This document shows, in pieces, positions 49,040-57,850 of a stretch of DNA of 64,000 bases (the stretch's first letter is position 1; every line of letters starts with the position of its first letter). The position numbers and the translations under genes were made by a program. Below the pieces are notes generated by a model that saw nothing but the letters and a program-made list of their open reading frames with translations, did not search any database and was not told where the DNA came from. The DNA is taken from the NCBI RefSeq assembly GCF_000617845.2, contig NZ_DF820425.1:4515725-4579724 (forward strand), written 5' to 3'. The DNA comes from Bradyrhizobium sp. DOA9 (GTDB lineage: Bacteria > Pseudomonadota > Alphaproteobacteria > Rhizobiales > Xanthobacteraceae).

Positions 49040-50047
49040 CTAAGTGGTGCCGCTTGTGGCGGCCCCGCTGGACGTATCCGTCCGCACAATCACCCGCCGC
49101 GCGATCGGCATCAGCAGGTACGGCGCAAGGTGAATCGGAAACTGCGTCAGCGCGAAATAGAGCCAGGTGGCAGGCGGCAATGCGCCGGCGGTGGCCGCCA
49201 GCATCAGGCCCAGATTGCGCTGTGACACCATCAGGCCGATGGCAAAGGCACGCTCGGTGCCGGCGCGGCGAAAGATCAGCGTCGTGACGGCGAGCAGGGT
49301 GAAATAGACCGCGAAGGCGAGCAGTGCGACGGCGATCGCGAACAGCGGATCGGCGACGAAATCGTGCGCCACGTCGCCCATGACGGCGGATGCGAACACC
49401 AGCAGGATGAGGATGTTGAAGCCGTCGATCGGCTGCTTGTGGCGCTGGATCGCCTCGGTGCCGAACAGGCGGCGGATGAGTGTCGCGGCCAGCAGCGATG
49501 CGGCGAGGATGCCGAGCAGCTTGAGGCCGAGCGCGAGCGGCGAGATGCTGAGCATGCCGTCGAGAAAGAGGCTGGCGAACACCGAGGCGGTGAAGGGCAC
49601 CAGCGCGGTTGCGGTGACCAGCGTGACCAGCGGCAGCGTGGCGTCGAGGCCGATCAGCGCGGCGAGCGCGGGTGCTGCCATCATCGGCGAAGCCATGCCC
49701 TGGAGCATCAGCGCGAGGAAGAGGCCGGGTGAGCTTGCGTCGAGTCCGCTTCCCTGGGCGATGAGGCCGACGATCAGCGGCACAGCGATCGTGGTCCAGG
49801 CCGTGGCGGCCCCGACCAGGGCAGGGCGGCGCAGATGTCCGGACAGCGCGACGAGATCGACGCGCATGAACGAGATGCAGAGCAGAAGGAAGATCGCCTC
49901 GGTGACATAGGGGCGCAGCAGCGCGCCGAGCGGCGGCACCGCGACCGCGATGAAGGCGATCGCCGCCACCGCGCGCGTGCCCTGGCCGCCGAGCCAGGCC
50001 AGGGCGCGCAGGGGAAGGGCGAGGGCGGCTTCGAGCGAGGAGGGCAT
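49040..50047 (-). CDS. Bile acid:sodium symporter-like membrane protein
   Basis: A 335-residue integral membrane protein with about ten helices: AVAAIAFIAVAVPPLGALL, EAIFLLLCISFMRVD, the long ALMLQGMASPMMAAPALAALIGLD stretch and RAFAIGLMVSQRNLGLMLAAT. The pattern is that of the SBF/bile-acid:sodium symporter fold, which also includes arsenite and keto acid transporters. A true substrate cannot be named. The start at 50047 was chosen because the in-frame sequence further upstream is antisense to the DUF2155 gene. Confidence 0.65.
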   Translation of the reverse strand: MPSSLEAALALPLRALAWLGGQGTRAVAAIAFIAVAVPPLGALLRPYVTEAIFLLLCISFMRVDLVALSGHLRRPALVGAATAWTTIAVPLIVGLIAQGSGLDASSPGLFLALMLQGMASPMMAAPALAALIGLDATLPLVTLVTATALVPFTASVFASLFLDGMLSISPLALGLKLLGILAASLLAATLIRRLFGTEAIQRHKQPIDGFNILILLVFASAVMGDVAHDFVADPLFAIAVALLAFAVYFTLLAVTTLIFRRAGTERAFAIGLMVSQRNLGLMLAATAGALPPATWLYFALTQFPIHLAPYLLMPIARRVIVRTDTSSGAATSGTT

Positions 50048-50267
50048 CTCTGTCGGGATTGTCGGTTCGGGGGCATACCCGCCTGCGGCCCCGGGGAGGG
50101 GCTCACGACTATCCCATCCGGGAGCTGGCCTGGCCAGAGCGGGCCGGGAAGGGCTGGGATGCCGCCCTTCCCCCGCCGTATTCGGCGTGTTAACCGGAGG
50201 GCCTGCGAGCGGCGGTATCCCCTGTAGAATGTCCAACGAGCCCGATTCGCTGTTGAAGCCGCGCGAG

Positions 50268-51269
50268 ATGTTCAAAACCTTTGCCCTGACCGGTCTTGCG
50301 GCGCTTTTGGCCGCCACCGCACTGACGGCTGCGACGCCGGCAGTTGCGCAGATCGGCACGATCTTCTCCGATCCGCCGCCGCTGCGGCCGCCCGGGAGCA
50401 TTCCGCGCGGCCAGCCCCAGCCGCAGCCGATGCCCGAGGACGACGAAGAGGTGCCGGAGCTGCCGCCGCAGGGCCGGGTGCTGCCGTCGCGCCCGATGCC
50501 GCCGCCGGGCCGGCAGGGCAATGTGATGCCGGGGCCGGTCGAGACCCAGCCTTTGGCGCCGCCGCCGGGCTCGACCCTCGCGCCGCCGAACCAGCCGCCC
50601 TCCGCTGCGACCGCTCCGCCGGGTCCGCAAGGCGCCCCGGGTGCGCCCGGTCAGCGCCAGCCCCAGCAGAAGGGCGGGCCGGGCGGTGCCGTGCCGCAGA
50701 CGCCGGCCAGCCTGCAGCCGGGCGACGAGGTCGTGACCGAGCCGCCGGCCCAGAAGATCGTGAACAAGAAGGCGACCTTCTCCGGCCTCGACAAGATCAC
50801 CGGACGCATCATCAATTTCGACGAGGAGATCGGCGAGACCGTCCAGTTCGGTGCGCTCCGCGTCAAGACCGACGCCTGCTACACGCGTCCGGCGACGGAA
50901 GCGGCCAACACCGACGCCTTCGTCGAGGTCGACGAGATCACCTTGCAGGGCGAGGTGAAGCGGATCTTCTCCGGTTGGATGTACGCGGCGAGCCCCGGCC
51001 TGCACGGCGTCGAGCACCCGATCTACGACATCTGGCTGACCGACTGCAAAGAGCCGCAGCAGACCGTCGCCACCGCGGCACCGGATCCGGCCGCGGCAAA
51101 GCCGCCGCCCCCGCCGCCCCCGCAGAAGAAGGCCGCGCCCAAGCAGGTGCAGCAGCGCCCGCCGCAGCCATTGCCGCCGATCCAGCAGCAGCAACCGGCG
51201 CCGCCGCCGCCACCCCCACCGGAGCAGCGGCCGGGCCTGTTCGGAATTCCCGGGTTCGGCGGCCGCTAG
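50268..51269 (+). CDS. DUF2155 domain secreted protein
   Basis: A 333-residue exported protein: signal peptide (MFKTFALTGLAALLAATALT to PAVAQ), a long Pro/Gln-rich linker, and the DUF2155 domain at about 165-265 (FSGLDKITGRIINFDEEIGE, VKTDACYTRPATEAANTDAFVEV, FSGWMYAASPGLHGVEHPIYDIW), followed by a Pro/Gln-rich tail. DUF2155 proteins are alphaproteobacterial and usually next to aat and complex I accessory genes; function unknown. An ATG 13 codons upstream is an alternative start. It converges on aat. Confidence 0.88.
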   Translation: MFKTFALTGLAALLAATALTAATPAVAQIGTIFSDPPPLRPPGSIPRGQPQPQPMPEDDEEVPELPPQGRVLPSRPMPPPGRQGNVMPGPVETQPLAPPPGSTLAPPNQPPSAATAPPGPQGAPGAPGQRQPQQKGGPGGAVPQTPASLQPGDEVVTEPPAQKIVNKKATFSGLDKITGRIINFDEEIGETVQFGALRVKTDACYTRPATEAANTDAFVEVDEITLQGEVKRIFSGWMYAASPGLHGVEHPIYDIWLTDCKEPQQTVATAAPDPAAAKPPPPPPPQKKAAPKQVQQRPPQPLPPIQQQQPAPPPPPPPEQRPGLFGIPGFGGR

Positions 51270-51281
51270 GCCAGCAATTGG

Positions 51282-51962
51282 TTATTGCCGCGAAGCAATG
51301 ATCTCGAGGGCGCGTGCCCCCGGGATCGCTTCGCCCGCGGAGAGCTTCAGGAAATCGCCGGGTTCGCCCGCCAGCGCCTTGTCGAGCAGCGCGGTATAGC
51401 GTCGGCGCGAGATCTCGACGGCGCCGAAGCTCTTCAGATGCTCGGTGACATATTGGGTGTCGAGCAGCTCGAAGCCGCCGTGAATGAGCCGCGCGACCAG
51501 ATGCACCAGCGCGACCTTCGAGGCATCGCGCACATTGTGGAACATGCTCTCGCCGAAGAAGGCCCGCCCCAGACTGACGCCGTAGAGACCGCCGACGAGA
51601 TCGTCGCCCTGCCAGGCTTCGACGCTGTGGCAATGGCCGAGCTCGAACAGGCCGCCATAGAGGTCGCGGATGCGCTTGTTGATCCAGGTGTCCTCGCGTC
51701 CCGCTTGCGGCGCCGCGCAGCCGGCGATGGTCGCCTTGAACGCGGTGTTGACGGTGACGCGAAACTGATCCGAGCGCACAGTGCGCGCGAGGCGCGAGGC
51801 GACGCGGAAGCCGTCGAGCGGGATGACGCCGCGCAGCTCCGGCTCGACCCAAAACAGGGTCGGATCATCGGCGCTTTCCGCCATCGGAAAAATGCCGCAG
51901 GCATAAGCGCGCAGCAGCACGGCCGGCGTGATTTCAGACGGGGCGGAGTCGCGCGAAGTCAT
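51282..51962 (-). CDS. aat: Leucyl/phenylalanyl-tRNA--protein transferase
   Basis: A 226-residue enzyme that adds Leu or Phe from aminoacyl-tRNA to the N-terminus of proteins with basic first residues, marking them for ClpAP through the N-degron pathway. Family signatures are all present: YACGIFPMAES, LFWVEPELRGVIPLD, EDTWINKRIRDLYGGLFELG, and GGLYGVSLGRAFFGESMF. It lies in the conserved alphaproteobacterial accB-accC-aat neighbourhood, although three signalling genes separate it from accC here. Confidence 0.95.
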   Translation of the reverse strand: MTSRDSAPSEITPAVLLRAYACGIFPMAESADDPTLFWVEPELRGVIPLDGFRVASRLARTVRSDQFRVTVNTAFKATIAGCAAPQAGREDTWINKRIRDLYGGLFELGHCHSVEAWQGDDLVGGLYGVSLGRAFFGESMFHNVRDASKVALVHLVARLIHGGFELLDTQYVTEHLKSFGAVEISRRRYTALLDKALAGEPGDFLKLSAGEAIPGARALEIIASRQ

Positions 51963-52018
51963 GGCTTGCCATCATAGCAGGATCGCAAGGCAGTTGCGAT
52001 GGGTGGCGGCCGGACCGC

Positions 52019-53122
52019 TCAGCTCGCCGCAGCGGTGCTGGCCTTGGCGACGCTTGCGGGCAGGCGGCCGAACTTCAGCACGACCCGCGTTCCGGAATGG
52101 GCGGGATCGCGCTCGACCGCGGCATCGAGCTTGGTGGCCATGGCTGCGACGATGCGCTGGCCCATGCCGGTGGAGCGCGGATCGGCCTTGACGTTGTCGC
52201 CGACTCCGTCGTCGGTGATCGACAGCTGGAGATCATCGCCCCGCGAGATCAGCTCGACATGGATCGGCCCGGCGCCGTCGGGATAGGCGTATTTCACCGC
52301 GTTCATCACCAGCTCGTTGACGATGATGCCGACGGCGACCGCACGGTCCGGATCGATCTCGATCGGCTCGGCCTTCAGCGTCAGGCGCGACATGCGGTTG
52401 CCTTCGGCCGAGCGGCGGAGATCCTCGAGCAGCGAGTCCAGGTATTGATTGAGGACCACGCTCTTGAGGTCCTGCGAGGTGTAGAGGCGGCGGTGCACCT
52501 GCGCCACCGCGGCGACGCGGCCCATCGCATTGGTCAGCGCCGCCTTGACCTCGTCCTGCGCGGCGGAGCTTGCCTGCAGGTGCAGCAGCGAGGCGATGAT
52601 CTGGAGCGAGTTGCCGACGCGGTGGTTGACCTCGCGCAGCAGCAGCTCGCGTTCGGCGGCGAGCGCCGCGTAGCGGTCGCGCGAGGCGTGGATCTCGGCC
52701 TCGGCTTCCTCGCGCGCCCGCTGCAGCTCGGCCTGGCGCAGCGCGCCTTCGGCGGCGACGTGGAGGAGCGGGATGAAGTCGCCCTGGACGTCCTTGACCA
52801 GATAATCGGCCGCTCCCGCCTTGAGCGCGGTGACCGCGATGCTGGAATCCTGCGAAGCCGTGACGAACACGACCGGCGGCGCCTCCGGGATCGCCATGAT
52901 CTGCTCGAGCGTCTCGAGCCCGTCGAGGCCCGGCATGTACTGGTCGAGCGCGACGACATCGATGCCGCCTTCGGTGTCGGCGCGGCGGATGCGCTCGAGG
53001 CCTGCCTCGCCGCTCGCGGCATGGACGACCCGGAAGCCGCGCCGCGTCAGGCCGCGATCGACCAGGCGCGCCAGCGCATCGTCGTCGTCAATGTAGAGCA
53101 GTGTCGGCGTGCGCTGGTTCAT
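52019..53122 (-). CDS. Receiver-HisKA_2 histidine kinase
   Basis: A 367-residue protein: an N-terminal receiver with acidic pocket IDDDD at 11-15 and phosphoacceptor Asp60 in VALDQYMPG, a coiled linker, then a HisKA_2-type dimerisation helix with His167 in LLREVNHRVGNSLQIIASLL, and an ATPase domain (NELVMNAVKYAYPDG, DDGVGDN, STGMGQRIV). HisKA_2/HWE kinases of this kind phosphorylate PhyR-type or single-domain receivers in alphaproteobacteria. Its ATG overlaps the preceding receiver gene as ATGA (53119-53122). Confidence 0.9.
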   Translation of the reverse strand: MNQRTPTLLYIDDDDALARLVDRGLTRRGFRVVHAASGEAGLERIRRADTEGGIDVVALDQYMPGLDGLETLEQIMAIPEAPPVVFVTASQDSSIAVTALKAGAADYLVKDVQGDFIPLLHVAAEGALRQAELQRAREEAEAEIHASRDRYAALAAERELLLREVNHRVGNSLQIIASLLHLQASSAAQDEVKAALTNAMGRVAAVAQVHRRLYTSQDLKSVVLNQYLDSLLEDLRRSAEGNRMSRLTLKAEPIEIDPDRAVAVGIIVNELVMNAVKYAYPDGAGPIHVELISRGDDLQLSITDDGVGDNVKADPRSTGMGQRIVAAMATKLDAAVERDPAHSGTRVVLKFGRLPASVAKASTAAAS

Positions 53123-53559
53123 GGGGCGGCGGGCGGGACCTGGATGACCGAGAAGAACAGCCCGAGCTGCCGGATGGCGTTGGCGAAATTCTCGTAGTTG
53201 ACGGGCTTGGTGATGTAGACGTTGCAGCCGAGCTCGTAGCAGCGCTTGATCTCCTGGGAATCGTCCGTGGTGGTCAGCACCACCACGGGCGAGGCCTTCA
53301 GATATTTGTTCTCCTTGATCTGCCGCAGGATGTCTATCCCGCTCATGTCGGGGAGATTGAGGTCGAGCAGGATCAGGAGGGCGTTGCCCTTCTGCACGAG
53401 CCCGGAACCGTCGGCGCCGAACAGGTGCCGCATGGCGTCGGTTCCCGTGGTGAAGGAGACGATCTCGTTGTTGACGCCCGAGCGGCGGATGTTGCGCTCG
53501 ATCAGGCGGGCGTGGCCCTCGTCGTCCTCGACCATGATGATGGTGACAGGCTGGGTCAT
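53119..53559 (-). CDS. Response regulator receiver, Rcp1-like
   Basis: A 146-residue single-domain receiver: VEDDEGHARLIERNIRRSG at 10-28, phosphoacceptor Asp66 in LLDLNLPDMSG, Thr in LTTTDD and Lys in ITKPVNYENF. The loop and ERNIRRSG start resemble Rcp1-type regulators that work with phytochrome-like kinases. Overlaps of four bases (ATGA) on both sides link it to the CHASE3 kinase and the HisKA_2 kinase, so it is likely the shuttle between them. Confidence 0.92.
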   Translation of the reverse strand: MTQPVTIIMVEDDEGHARLIERNIRRSGVNNEIVSFTTGTDAMRHLFGADGSGLVQKGNALLILLDLNLPDMSGIDILRQIKENKYLKASPVVVLTTTDDSQEIKRCYELGCNVYITKPVNYENFANAIRQLGLFFSVIQVPPAAP

Positions 53560-55082
53560 CGATCTCTGTTCCGGTTGCTCGCGTTCCAGGCGATCGGCAG
53601 CGTGATCGTGAAGGTGCTGCCCTCGTCAAGTTCCGATGATACCGACATGGTGCCGCCGAGGCGACGCACAAGTGCACGTACATGCGCAAGACCAATGCCC
53701 TGGCCGGGCTTGTCCTGGGTTCCCGCGCGGCGGAACAGGTCGAATATCCGCTGATGGTCCTTGGGATCGATGCCGCGGCCGTTGTCGCTGACCTCGAAGA
53801 TAGCGTAGCCGAGCTTGGTCCGCCCGCGGATCCTGATCACGCCGGGCACGCCGGGCTTGAGATATTTGACCGCGTTGTCGATCAGGTTGGAGAATATCTG
53901 CTCGAGGGCGAGCCGGTCGCTGACGAGGTCCGGCAGCGGCTCGAGGTGGATCTCGGCCTGCGCCTCGGCGGCCTGGTGCGCCAGCGTCGAGACGATCGCC
54001 TCGATCAGCTCGCGCGTGTCGATCTTCACCGGCTGGAATTCGCGCCGGCCCTCGCGGGTCAGGTTGAGGATGGCCGAGATCAGCCGATCCATCTTGGCGA
54101 TCGACGATTTGATGAAGCCGAGCGCTTCGGCGAAATCCTCCGAGAGCTGCTTGTCGGCGCCTTCGAGCGCGATCTCGCCCGGCGCGGCAGGCGCGAGCGG
54201 CGCGCCCTCCGCGGGACCCTGCGCGAGGCTGCCGATGCGGCGGAAGATGTCCCGGCCGAGCTCTTCCAGCTCGCTGGTGAAGCCCATGATGTTGACGAGC
54301 GGCGAGCGCAGATCGTGGCTGACGATATAGGCAAAGCGCTGGATCTCGTCGTTGGCTTCGCGCAGGTCCGCCGTGCGCTCGTCGACGACGGCCTCCAGAT
54401 TGGCGTAGGCCTCGCGCAGGCGGGTTTCGGCCTCGTCGCGGGCGCGGGAAGAGCGCCGCACCAGCCAGATCGAGATCAGGGCCAATACCACGACGAGACC
54501 CGAGCCGACGCCGGTCATCGAGGCGGCGAGGGTCTGGCTGCGGTCGGAGTTGGCGGTGCGGAGGCGGAACAGCCGTTCCTCTTCCCGAAGCATTCCCGCC
54601 GCCACTTCGGCGATCGCCGCCGTGGCATCGGCCGAGGCAAGCTCGCGAACCAACGCTGCGGCCTTCTCCGGCTGGTCCTGACGGATGAAGTCCATCTCCT
54701 GCGCGAATTGGCCGAGCCGCGTCTCGATCGCCGAACTCAGCTTTTCGATGCTCTGGCGCTGCTGCGGGTTGTCGCCGATCAGGCGGGTGAGCCTGTCGAG
54801 CGCAGGCACGACCGCAGCGACGGCCTTGTCATGGTCTACCTTGAAATCCGATCTTCGGGTCAGCAGGTAGCCTCGGGCGGCACTTTCCGCACGCCGGATT
54901 TCCAGCAGCAGGGCATTGATCTGGTTTTCAGCCTCGATGGTGTGAACCACCCATTTGTTGTCCTCGCGCGCCTTGTTGACGAGGTAGACCGAGCCGGCGC
55001 TGATCACGGTCAGCACCAAAAGGCCCGCCGCGAACAGCAGGATCTGCCAGAATGCGCGCCGCCGCTGGCCTTCAGCCGTCAC
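53556..55082 (-). CDS. CHASE3 histidine kinase
   Basis: A 508-residue membrane kinase: transmembrane segments at about 12-34 and 189-208 enclose a CHASE3 domain (AENQINALLLEIRRAESAARGY). A coiled linker follows, then HisKA with His256 in YIVSHDLRSPLVNIMGF and an ATPase domain (NLIDNAVKYL, SDNGRGIDPKD, GQGIGLAHV). It is the first gene of the three-gene module. The CHASE3 part shares its pattern with the hybrid kinase at 41.8 kb. Confidence 0.93.
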   Translation of the reverse strand: MTAEGQRRRAFWQILLFAAGLLVLTVISAGSVYLVNKAREDNKWVVHTIEAENQINALLLEIRRAESAARGYLLTRRSDFKVDHDKAVAAVVPALDRLTRLIGDNPQQRQSIEKLSSAIETRLGQFAQEMDFIRQDQPEKAAALVRELASADATAAIAEVAAGMLREEERLFRLRTANSDRSQTLAASMTGVGSGLVVVLALISIWLVRRSSRARDEAETRLREAYANLEAVVDERTADLREANDEIQRFAYIVSHDLRSPLVNIMGFTSELEELGRDIFRRIGSLAQGPAEGAPLAPAAPGEIALEGADKQLSEDFAEALGFIKSSIAKMDRLISAILNLTREGRREFQPVKIDTRELIEAIVSTLAHQAAEAQAEIHLEPLPDLVSDRLALEQIFSNLIDNAVKYLKPGVPGVIRIRGRTKLGYAIFEVSDNGRGIDPKDHQRIFDLFRRAGTQDKPGQGIGLAHVRALVRRLGGTMSVSSELDEGSTFTITLPIAWNASNRNRDR

Positions 55083-55187
55083 GACGGTTCACCTGCTTGC
55101 GTGCAATGACGTACAAGACGCCCCCTTCGACCAGCCCCAACCGTCCAGAACGCGATGGCGGCCAAAGGGTTCCATGCGGGGACGAGG

Positions 55188-56546
55188 TTATCGCGGGGCG
55201 GGTTCCGCCTTGCCGGCGAGGTACTGCTCCAGCCAATGGATGTGGTAGTCGCCGTTGATGATGTCGGCTTCGCGCACCAGCGCGCGGAACAGCGGCAGCG
55301 TGGTCTCGATGCCCTCGACCACCATCTCGTCGAGCGCCCGCCGCAACCGCATCAGGCATTCGGCGCGGGTCTTGCCGTGCACGATCAGCTTGCCGACGAG
55401 GGAATCGTAATAGGGCGGGATCGTGTAGCCCTGGTAGACGGCGGAATCGATCCGCACCCCGAGGCCGCCGGGCGGATGATATTGCAGGATCCGGCCCGGC
55501 GAGGGGCGGAAGGTCTGCGGGTTCTCGGCGTTGATGCGGCACTCGATCGCATGGCCGATGACCTGGACCTCGTCCTGCCTGGCCGGCAGGTCGCCGCCGG
55601 CGGCGATGCGGATCTGCTCCAGCACGAGATCGATGTCGGTGATGCTCTCGGTGACGGGATGCTCCACCTGGATGCGGGTGTTCATCTCGATGAAGTAGAA
55701 CTCGCCGTCCTCGAACAGGAATTCGATGGTGCCGACGCCGAGATATTTCATCTCGCGCATCGCTTTCGCGCAGGTCTCGCCGATCCTGGCGCGCGCGGCG
55801 GCGGCGAGCACCGGCGAGGGGCCTTCCTCCCAGACCTTCTGGTGGCGGCGCTGCAGCGAGCAGTCGCGCTCGCCGAGATGGATCGCGCCGCCGCGGCCGT
55901 CGCCGAGGATCTGGATCTCGATATGGCGCGGCTTCTGCAGGTACTTTTCCAGGTAGACGGAGGCATCGCCGAAGGCGGATTTGGCCTCGTTCGCCGCCGT
56001 CGACAGCGCCACCTGCAGGTCGGCCTCGCTGTGCGCGACCTTCATGCCGCGGCCGCCGCCGCCCGCCGCCGCCTTCACCAGTACGGGGAAGCCGATCTTC
56101 CTGGCGATCGCCAGCGCATCGTCGTCGGGACCGACGGCGCCGTCCGAGCCGGGCACCACGGGGATACCGAGGCGCTTGGCGGTCTTCTTGGCCTCGATCT
56201 TGTCGCCCATCAGGCGGATGTGCTCGGCCTTCGGGCCGATGAAGTGCAGATTGTGCTCGGCGAGGATTTCCGCAAAGCGCGCGTTCTCGGAGAGGAAGCC
56301 GTAACCGGGATGCACGGCATCGGCGCCGGTGATCTCGCAGGCCGCGAGCAGGGCGGGCACGTTGAGATAGCTGTCCTTGGACGCCGGCGGCCCGATGCAG
56401 ACGCTCTCGTCCGACAGCCGCACATGCATGGCGTCGGCGTCTGCGGTGGAGTGCACGGCGACGGTGGCGATCCCGAGCTCCTTGCAGGCCCTGAGGATGC
56501 GAAGGGCGATCTCGCCGCGATTGGCTATGAGGATCTTGTCGAACAT
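55188..56546 (-). CDS. accC: Acetyl-CoA carboxylase biotin carboxylase subunit
   Basis: A 452-residue ATP-grasp enzyme that carboxylates the biotin on AccB with ATP and bicarbonate, the first step of fatty acid synthesis. Visible motifs: MFDKILIANRGEIALRILRAC at the start, VKAAAGGGGRGMKV (glycine-rich ATP loop), FIEMNTRIQVEHPVTE and AIECRINAENP. Length and start match the family. It is the last gene of aroQ-accB-accC; a palindromic repeat separates it from accB. Confidence 0.97.
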   Translation of the reverse strand: MFDKILIANRGEIALRILRACKELGIATVAVHSTADADAMHVRLSDESVCIGPPASKDSYLNVPALLAACEITGADAVHPGYGFLSENARFAEILAEHNLHFIGPKAEHIRLMGDKIEAKKTAKRLGIPVVPGSDGAVGPDDDALAIARKIGFPVLVKAAAGGGGRGMKVAHSEADLQVALSTAANEAKSAFGDASVYLEKYLQKPRHIEIQILGDGRGGAIHLGERDCSLQRRHQKVWEEGPSPVLAAAARARIGETCAKAMREMKYLGVGTIEFLFEDGEFYFIEMNTRIQVEHPVTESITDIDLVLEQIRIAAGGDLPARQDEVQVIGHAIECRINAENPQTFRPSPGRILQYHPPGGLGVRIDSAVYQGYTIPPYYDSLVGKLIVHGKTRAECLMRLRRALDEMVVEGIETTLPLFRALVREADIINGDYHIHWLEQYLAGKAEPAPR

Positions 56547-56557
56547 GTTGTCCTGCA

Positions 56558-56627
56558 GCGAATGGCGAGTGGCGAATGGCGAGTAGGGAAGGCTGACGCC
56601 ATTCGCTATTCGCTATTCCCCATTCGC
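56558..56627. repeat. Imperfect palindromic repeat inside the accB-accC operon
   Basis: The left arm (56558-56587) consists of GCGAATGGCGAGT units and the right arm (56599-56627) of CATTCGCTATTCGC units that are partly complementary to it. The element fills almost the whole 82-bp gap between accB and accC. Copies with the ATTCGCTATTCGC core are common in Bradyrhizobiaceae. Confidence 0.8.
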
Positions 56628-56628
56628 G

Positions 56629-57120
56629 TCACTCAATAATGACCAGCGGCTCGCCGTACTCGACCGGCTGGCCGTCCTCGACCAGGATCTGCGTCACCGT
56701 GCCGGCGCGCGGCGAGGGGATCTGGTTCATCGTCTTCATGGCTTCGATGATCAGCAGCGTCTGGCCGACGGAGACCTTGGCGCCGACGTCGATGAACGGC
56801 TTGGCGCCCGGCTCCGGCGCCCAATAGGCGGTGCCGACCATCGGCGAGGTCACGGCGCCGGGATGCTTCGACAGATCGGCCGCGGCAGGGGCGGGCGCGG
56901 CAGCACTTGCCGCCGGAAGCGCGGCGGCAGGAGCCGTCACCTGCATCGGCATGGTCGCGGCAACGCTGATGTTGCGCGCGACGCGCAGGCGCAGGCCCGC
57001 CCGCTCGATCTCGATCTCGGTGAGGCTGGTCTCGTCGAGCAGAAGAGCAAGCTCGCGAACGAGCGCGGAATCCTCGCTGGAAAACTTTGCGGCTGCTTTG
57101 TCGTCTGGCTGGCGCGCCAT
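56629..57120 (-). CDS. accB: Acetyl-CoA carboxylase biotin carboxyl carrier protein
   Basis: A 163-residue carrier. The C-terminal biotinyl domain has the lysine modified by biotin ligase at Lys129 in IIEAMKTMNQIPS, after the thumb region PSFIDV-type PGAKPFIDVG. The N-terminal part (1-50) is the helical region for dimer and AccC contacts, followed by an Ala/Pro-rich linker. It shuttles carboxyl groups from AccC to the carboxyltransferase AccAD. It lies 35 bp behind aroQ and ahead of accC. Confidence 0.97.
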   Translation of the reverse strand: MARQPDDKAAAKFSSEDSALVRELALLLDETSLTEIEIERAGLRLRVARNISVAATMPMQVTAPAAALPAASAAAPAPAAADLSKHPGAVTSPMVGTAYWAPEPGAKPFIDVGAKVSVGQTLLIIEAMKTMNQIPSPRAGTVTQILVEDGQPVEYGEPLVIIE

Positions 57121-57155
57121 GTTGTTTGATCCGAATGTTCTGTTGGAAGGGGGCG

Positions 57156-57623
57156 TCAGGCGTTGGGCTTGATGCCGAGCTTGGCGGCAAGGCCCTGGAT
57201 GGCGAGGCGGTAGCCCTCGATGCCGAAACCGCAGAGCGAGGCGAACGCCGCGCGCGCGGTGTAGGAATGGTGACGGAAGCTCTCGCGGGCATGGATGTTG
57301 GTCACATGCACTTCGACCGTCGGAATCTGCACGGCGAGCAGCGCATCATGCAGCGCGATCGAGGTGTGGGAATAGCCGCCGGCATTGATGATGATGCCCT
57401 TCATCTTGCGCCGATGCGCCTCGTGGATGAAGTCGATCAGCTCGCCCTCGCGGTTGGACTGCCGGCAGTCGGCCTTCAGGCCGAACGTCGCGGCCGTCTC
57501 CCGGCACAGCGCCTCGACATCGGCCAGCGTCGCGTGGCCATACTTGTCGGGCTCGCGGGTCCCCAGCATGTTGAGGTTGGGCCCGTTCAGGACGAGGATC
57601 GTGTCGGTTGCAGGTTCGGCCAT
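57156..57623 (-). CDS. aroQ: Type II 3-dehydroquinate dehydratase
   Basis: A 155-residue enzyme of the shikimate pathway that dehydrates 3-dehydroquinate. Conserved blocks: LVLNGPNLNMLGTREPDKYG (active-site Arg and Tyr), RQSNREGELIDFIHEA, IINAGGYSHTSIALHDAL and VEVHVTNIHARESFRHHSY. Dodecameric in relatives. It is the first gene of aroQ-accB-accC, a neighbourhood conserved in alphaproteobacteria. Confidence 0.96.
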   Translation of the reverse strand: MAEPATDTILVLNGPNLNMLGTREPDKYGHATLADVEALCRETAATFGLKADCRQSNREGELIDFIHEAHRRKMKGIIINAGGYSHTSIALHDALLAVQIPTVEVHVTNIHARESFRHHSYTARAAFASLCGFGIEGYRLAIQGLAAKLGIKPNA

Positions 57624-57806
57624 TCCAATCCCGGAAAGAGGTGTTTCGGCGTGGCGGGGGTTATAGGTAACAAAGCGCGTGAGGGGAAGCCTTGAAGGGC
57701 CTCGAGGGCCGGTTCAAGCACCTCATCCAGTGCGCAAAAACCTGTGCGGAAACTACGGAAATTGCTTGTTAACCAGGCCGAAGCATGGCTGCCGGGCGCA
57801 TGCAAA

Positions 57807-57829
57807 GGGGCGGGCAAGCTGCCCGCCCC
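57807..57829 (-). terminator. Terminator after the DUF1236 gene
   Basis: GGGGCGGGCA (57807-57816) pairs exactly with TGCCCGCCCC (57820-57829) around AGC. On the minus strand the stem is followed by TTTGC. It lies 21 bases beyond the DUF1236 stop. Confidence 0.7.
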
Positions 57830-57850
57830 CGAGATTGCCGGTGTCCGGCC

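Noticed and set aside
53682..56639. Two long plus-strand frames opposite the CHASE3 kinase and accC
   Set aside because: Both are antisense to well-identified genes and encode no known domain.
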